In this document: in pieces, positions 52,167-55,738 of the stretch
Position numbering within the stretch: the first letter of the stretch is position 1
How the letters are laid out: each line of letters starts with the position of its first letter
Position numbers and translations under genes: made by a program
Assembly (NCBI GenBank): GCA_036897485.1
Contig: JAYMTF010000091.1
Location: 1 to 55,738, forward strand
Length of the DNA stretch: 55,738 nt
Direction: 5' to 3'
Origin: Pelargonium nanum
Taxonomy: Eukaryota; Streptophyta; Magnoliopsida; Geraniales; Geraniaceae
Notes under the pieces: model-generated
Databases searched by the model: none
What the model was told of the DNA's origin: nothing
Seen by the model: the letters and a program-made list of their open reading frames with translations, nothing else

Positions 52167-52586
52167 TTAGGGGCCAGGAGAGGTGCAGCAAAGTGTACCC
52201 TGTGAAAGCGCTCGGAAGCTCCTGGACGTTGTGCTCAGGCATGACGTCAGCCTCGCCGCAGCAACCGTGCTGTGCAGCGGCAACAGTGACTGCACGCCAC
52301 CAAGCTCCGCCGGACACCTACCAGTTCACTTAAAATTAGTACATAATAACCAAAAGTCAAAGAAAAAACAAATAATCTGAATATGTTCAAACGGAGAACC
52401 AGAGATAAGGAGAGACCTAGAGAAGGAGAAGGTTCGTGGCGGTGAGGAGGATGATTTGGTAGGGAGAGGCGACCGCGGAAGCGTTGAACTGGCGGAAGAT
52501 CTGTTGAGAGAAGCTGTTGATTTCATGGCGGATTTGAGTGATGAAAGTGAGGACCTGGTGATGAATCTCTTGCACGCTGAAGCCAT
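52167..52586 (-). CDS. NFD6-like small mitochondrial/plastid protein
   Basis: Two exons on the minus strand, 52586-52417 and 52317-52167, give 106 aa. Exon 1 is a typical organelle-targeting presequence rich in Ser, Arg and Ala without acidic residues (MASACKRFITRSSLSSLKSA). Exon 2 encodes the family core CPAELGGVQSLLPLHSTVAA, then ARLTSCLSTTSR and ALSQGTLCCTSPGP. This is the pattern of plant NUCLEAR FUSION DEFECTIVE 6-like proteins, named for a karyogamy defect and located in mitochondria or plastids; their molecular role is unclear. A possible donor (CAGG then GTACAC) inside exon 2 after ALSQ may give an alternative C-terminus, as is known in this family. The 3' end shown here is the read-through form. 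Confidence 0.82.
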
Positions 52587-54144
52587 AGCAGGGTCACAGA
52601 AATGACGATGATGAAGATTTGGTCGTGCGGAACGAGGGTTTAGGGTTTAGCGGATCGAATCATTCGATATCCTCGTGTGCCCACCTTCAAATCTTCAACT
52701 GTGCCCGTTATGAGCTACTGGGCCAACAGCTCGAAGGACAGTATTTGGGCTGGGTGGAGATTGGCCCAAAAGGTGTTAACGTTCGTATTGTTTCAAATTT
52801 ATCTGATTCATAACGACGCTGTCAAGTTAGGTGACGGGAAAATCTCTTTTAAAGAAATTAAATTTTTTGTTGTTGTCGTGGCTACTGCGTGGAGCTTAAG
52901 CCAAATTTGAAAATGAACTCATTTTAAAACAAACAAAATTAATGTAGCGAGAACATTATTCATTTGTATTATTTTACTCTGAATTACTATCATCAATAAA
53001 TAAAGATAACATAAGTGGCAATTGGTTGCCAAATCAACAAAGAAAGTTCAAGAAGTCATCATTATTTGATGACACAAGATCATTAGATTGAAACTATTTG
53101 AGCAAAATAGTATAATTTAACTAAATTGGAACAATATGGTTAATTTGAATATAAATTTGAATACTAATTCAAAACAAGATGGATAGTTACAAGAGAAAAA
53201 TATTTTTTTTTTCTTTCGACTTTTTACATGTGGTGTTAGTGTTACCTAGGAAAAGGAATAGTAACAATGGATAGAAAAAAGGAATAAATTTACAACGATA
53301 ATTTGGTATACTTTAAAATAAATACAAAAAGAAAGTTGTGCTTGGTTGGTGGACTCTCCAAAAAGGAAAAAACAGAGTTGAGTCAATCTAATGCATAGGT
53401 TTAAGACATATATTCATGGTCCGACAAAGGTCCAAAACAATTTGATTTGAATGGTAGCTTAGAGAAGTTTCATAGCATTATCAAAATCCTCCATTGACCG
53501 ATTATGAAACAAAGATGGAACAAAATCAATTTTGATTTTGGAACTAAGCTGCCCAAAAATTCACTTCTTGAAGATAAAATTGAGAATTTACATAAAAATA
53601 AATAAATAACATAACTTATGTGTCAACATGTCAATTGTAATAATTGAAACGTATGATATCAATCATACTTTTTTATGTTAACACGTGTTATTGTGTATAT
53701 TCAATGCGCACTTAGACCATCTCTTTACAAAAATACAATAACATAATTTTACATTATCCCGACAATTTTTGTTTTAGTGACATTTTCATTTGAGGGCGAG
53801 CATATACCTTGTTCCATCACTATTGTTGGGTTAGGCATATTCTATAGTATGAAGCTCAACTCCTACAACTATTTCCTTTGCAGTTGGGTTTCTTAACACT
53901 AATTGGTTCAAGGTACCAACCTTTCTATTCTTCTCTTTAGGAGTTTTGTCCTTCTTCCAAAATACATGTAGCCAAAAGTTTAGACACCCATAAAAGTATA
54001 ATGCAAATATAAATTTTAATTCAACTATACCTTTATAAAAGAATTATCTTTTTCACCAACAAATAATTCCAATTTCTAACCCTAAAAATAATGAAAATTA
54101 CAAGTATGTGTATCAAAAAAATAAAATAAAGCCCTTTGACCTTT
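52587..54144. other. intergenic between NFD6-like and MMP genes
   Basis: About 1.55 kb. The first 150 bases are the leader and promoter side of the NFD6-like gene; the rest is A+T-rich with no open frame of note, RNA gene or transposon end recognised. Confidence 0.35.
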
Positions 54145-55224
54145 CTATGACCATAACCAGACCATGAAAAGAGCCATGGCCAGTAAAGTGGTCCACTTGG
54201 TCGACCTGCTCTCGAGCCCGATGGCTTCATTAGAAGAGTTTTCAGACTCCAACAAGGAACTGTACGAGAAATTAGGATTCGACCCATATAGATTCTGTAC
54301 TCCCTCCACGTCATCAATCTTGAGGTCCACCTTTTTGGTCCGTGGACTCAAACTTGGGTACATAACAGCCTCCTTGACCGACGAGTGAGCCAGCCCCAGT
54401 ATATGCCCGATTTCATGAGTCGCCACCGATTCCAAATCCACCGCCGATCTTGACTTCTCCGAGTCAAAATCGACCGCCCACCTCTCCGCCCCGTCGAGGT
54501 GGAACCTCCCGTTTTCCGGCGAGAACGCGTGCGCGAGCACTCCCAACACCCCGTCGAACGCCTCCCCGTCGCCGTGGTCGCCGCGGTAAAACCCGATCCT
54601 AATGTCCGCCGATTCGTACGCTTCCGTCTCGGCGAAACTCACCGGAATCACGTTGGCCCACCGCGAGAAGGCGCGCCCGAAAGCCGCCCTGACGTCCGAC
54701 GAGCTCAGGTAGTCGAGCATGGTTTCCTCCTTAAAAGCGTAGGTCAGCGTCGCCGGCGAGCCGCGGAGGTGGACCCACCGGGGCTTGCCGTCGAAGTAAG
54801 CGTAGCGGCGCGTGGTGTGCAGGGTGTGCGCTGCGGCGGCGCCGTCGCTCACGCCGCACCTCGGCGACGTGATCTCCGACATGGTGTCGGAGTCGAGCCT
54901 GCCCGTGACGGGCAGCCCGAGCCTCGTTTGGTAGGCGACGAGGGCGGTTTCGAACCGGTCATCGAATGTATCGGTCAGGTTCGTCTCGGAATCGGAGAGG
55001 TAGCCGAAACGCTGAAAGTACTTCTTGAGCTCCGACATGCCACTGACTTGGCTGTCCCTGCTGGCGTCTAGGAACCTCGTGAAGTCATGCCACGTGGCGT
55101 TGTGGGATTGGGCGCCGGCGGTTATTACAGTTACTGGGTCCGGTATCGTTCTGGCGGGAAAAACAGGGAAACAAAAACAGAGTACATAGATGAAGAGGAA
55201 GCAATAACCGGAAACAGGAAACAT
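54145..55224 (-). CDS. MMP: matrix metalloproteinase (plant matrixin, GPI-type)
   Basis: Intronless gene of 359 aa for a secreted zinc endopeptidase that acts at the cell surface. Order: signal peptide (1 to about 24), peptidoglycan-binding-like propeptide (about 50-118, FQRFGYL ... YQTRLGLPVTGRLD), cysteine switch PRCGVSD (121-127, Cys123), catalytic domain with structural zinc/calcium site (YRGDHGDGEAFDG, 213-225), zinc-binding HEIGHILGLAH (270-280: H270, E271, H274, H280) and the Met-turn VMYP (Met288). The C-terminus is a hydrophobic helix (about 344-359) after a Ser-rich spacer, as for a GPI-anchor signal. All catalytic residues are intact. It has no hemopexin domain, as in all plant MMPs. 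The catalytic and propeptide coding region is GC-rich against an A+T-rich background. The C-terminal TM-like signal and overall size fit Arabidopsis 2-MMP/3-MMP relatives. Confidence 0.95.
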   Translation of the reverse strand: MFPVSGYCFLFIYVLCFCFPVFPARTIPDPVTVITAGAQSHNATWHDFTRFLDASRDSQVSGMSELKKYFQRFGYLSDSETNLTDTFDDRFETALVAYQTRLGLPVTGRLDSDTMSEITSPRCGVSDGAAAAHTLHTTRRYAYFDGKPRWVHLRGSPATLTYAFKEETMLDYLSSSDVRAAFGRAFSRWANVIPVSFAETEAYESADIRIGFYRGDHGDGEAFDGVLGVLAHAFSPENGRFHLDGAERWAVDFDSEKSRSAVDLESVATHEIGHILGLAHSSVKEAVMYPSLSPRTKKVDLKIDDVEGVQNLYGSNPNFSYSSLLESENSSNEAIGLESRSTKWTTLLAMALFMVWLWS

Positions 55225-55293
55225 GGCGGTTAATATGGTTGGTTGTTTGGAGATTAAGCTAGCAATTGGCAGGATTTAAGGAAGAGAAAAGCT

Positions 55294-55302
55294 TTTTATA
55301 TA
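55294..55302 (-). promoter_or_regulatory. TATA box of the MMP gene
   Basis: On the minus strand TATATAAAAAGC lies about 70 bases upstream of the MMP ATG, a suitable place for a core promoter with a short leader. Inferred from sequence only. Confidence 0.5.
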
Positions 55303-55738
55303 ATCAGGAGCTATGGATCATTAAAGAAATTGCGAATTCGAATAGGGTGTGATTTTTAATGATTCATGATTGAATCGTAGCAAAGATAAGACCGAGGAAC
55401 AAGAAATTGGATGGGAAAAAGTTAAGAAGATTCTTTGGAACTTGGGTCCTATTATTGGAGATTCTGACGTTTGAAGGTGTTTTTGGTGGGTAAACCACTG
55501 ACTCGACCCTGCCTCTGTTTCTTGTACCTAATAACGACCAAAACTGGCGATATGTTTTAAAATTTGATGTGGTTCGAGTTAAGTAGGAGTTTCATCCCAG
55601 TTTGCTCACCAGATTATATATAGGTTGATAGCGATGCAAAAATTATTTCCTTCCATGGTTTTTCAGGATTAAGAAAAGTATCAGTGAAATTAGGAAATAT
55701 ATATAACTAGATTGGGTCCCGTGCGTTTGCACGGAACA
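55303..55738. other. MMP upstream region, repeat-like end
   Basis: Upstream flank of the MMP gene. The last 25 bases contain the hairpin CCGTGC-GTTT-GCACGG preceded by TAGATTGGGT, a phrase typical of plant repeat termini. The window ends before the element can be defined. Confidence 0.35.

Noticed and set aside
54499-55071. 190-aa plus-strand ORF opposite the MMP gene
   Set aside because: It is an antisense shadow of a GC-rich coding sequence, with an Arg/Val/Pro-rich translation and no domain.

Overview
The window is nuclear DNA from a flowering plant, most likely a eudicot. The genes are split by short GT-AG introns and the intergenic DNA is A+T-rich. It carries plant-only families (G-type lectin receptor kinases, a UMAMIT/WAT1 transporter, a ZAT-type zinc finger with an EAR motif, a GPI-type matrixin), an intron-containing elongator tRNA-Met, and plant MITEs and SINEs. 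The species cannot be named from the sequence alone.

Left part (1-21 kb), plus strand: a tandem array of S-domain (G-type lectin) receptor-like kinases. It holds the 3' tail of one gene cut by the window edge (2-103) and three apparently intact genes (A 1430-4799, B 6896-11269, C 12746-15824). All three share a seven-exon layout with matching intron phases, and their kinase exons are nearly the same length. A decayed kinase remnant follows (about 17.8-18.2 kb). Gene D (from 18604) keeps the whole ectodomain exon and the transmembrane exon but has no kinase. An elongator tRNA-Met gene and a small CACTA-like element lie in its introns or 3' flank. A plastid-derived tRNA-Arg fragment lies between A and B, and a Stowaway-type MITE sits in intron 4 of B.

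Middle part (21-33 kb), minus strand: two housekeeping genes whose exons could be assembled in full. PEX19 (five exons, 249 aa, C-terminal CaaX box on a 46-bp last exon) is the import receptor and chaperone for peroxisomal membrane proteins. SEC16/MAG5 (thirteen coding exons, 1446 aa, plus a leader intron) is the scaffold of ER exit sites for COPII vesicles.

Right part (33-55.7 kb) is gene-poor. All genes are on the minus strand: an intronless C2H2 zinc-finger repressor, a seven-exon UMAMIT transporter with one apparent GC-AG intron, a two-exon NFD6-like small organellar protein, and an intronless GC-rich matrix metalloproteinase. Between them lie transposon relics: two copies of one tRNA-derived SINE family (one with a clean 15-bp target duplication), CACTA-like ends, an RNase H-like retroelement remnant, a PPR fragment and a degenerate tandem repeat.

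The genes do not form one pathway. The receptor array is the dynamic part, showing duplication, decay and loss of a kinase domain, while the rest is a stable background. No wholly new system is evident. The kinase-less receptor D and the SINE family are the best leads.
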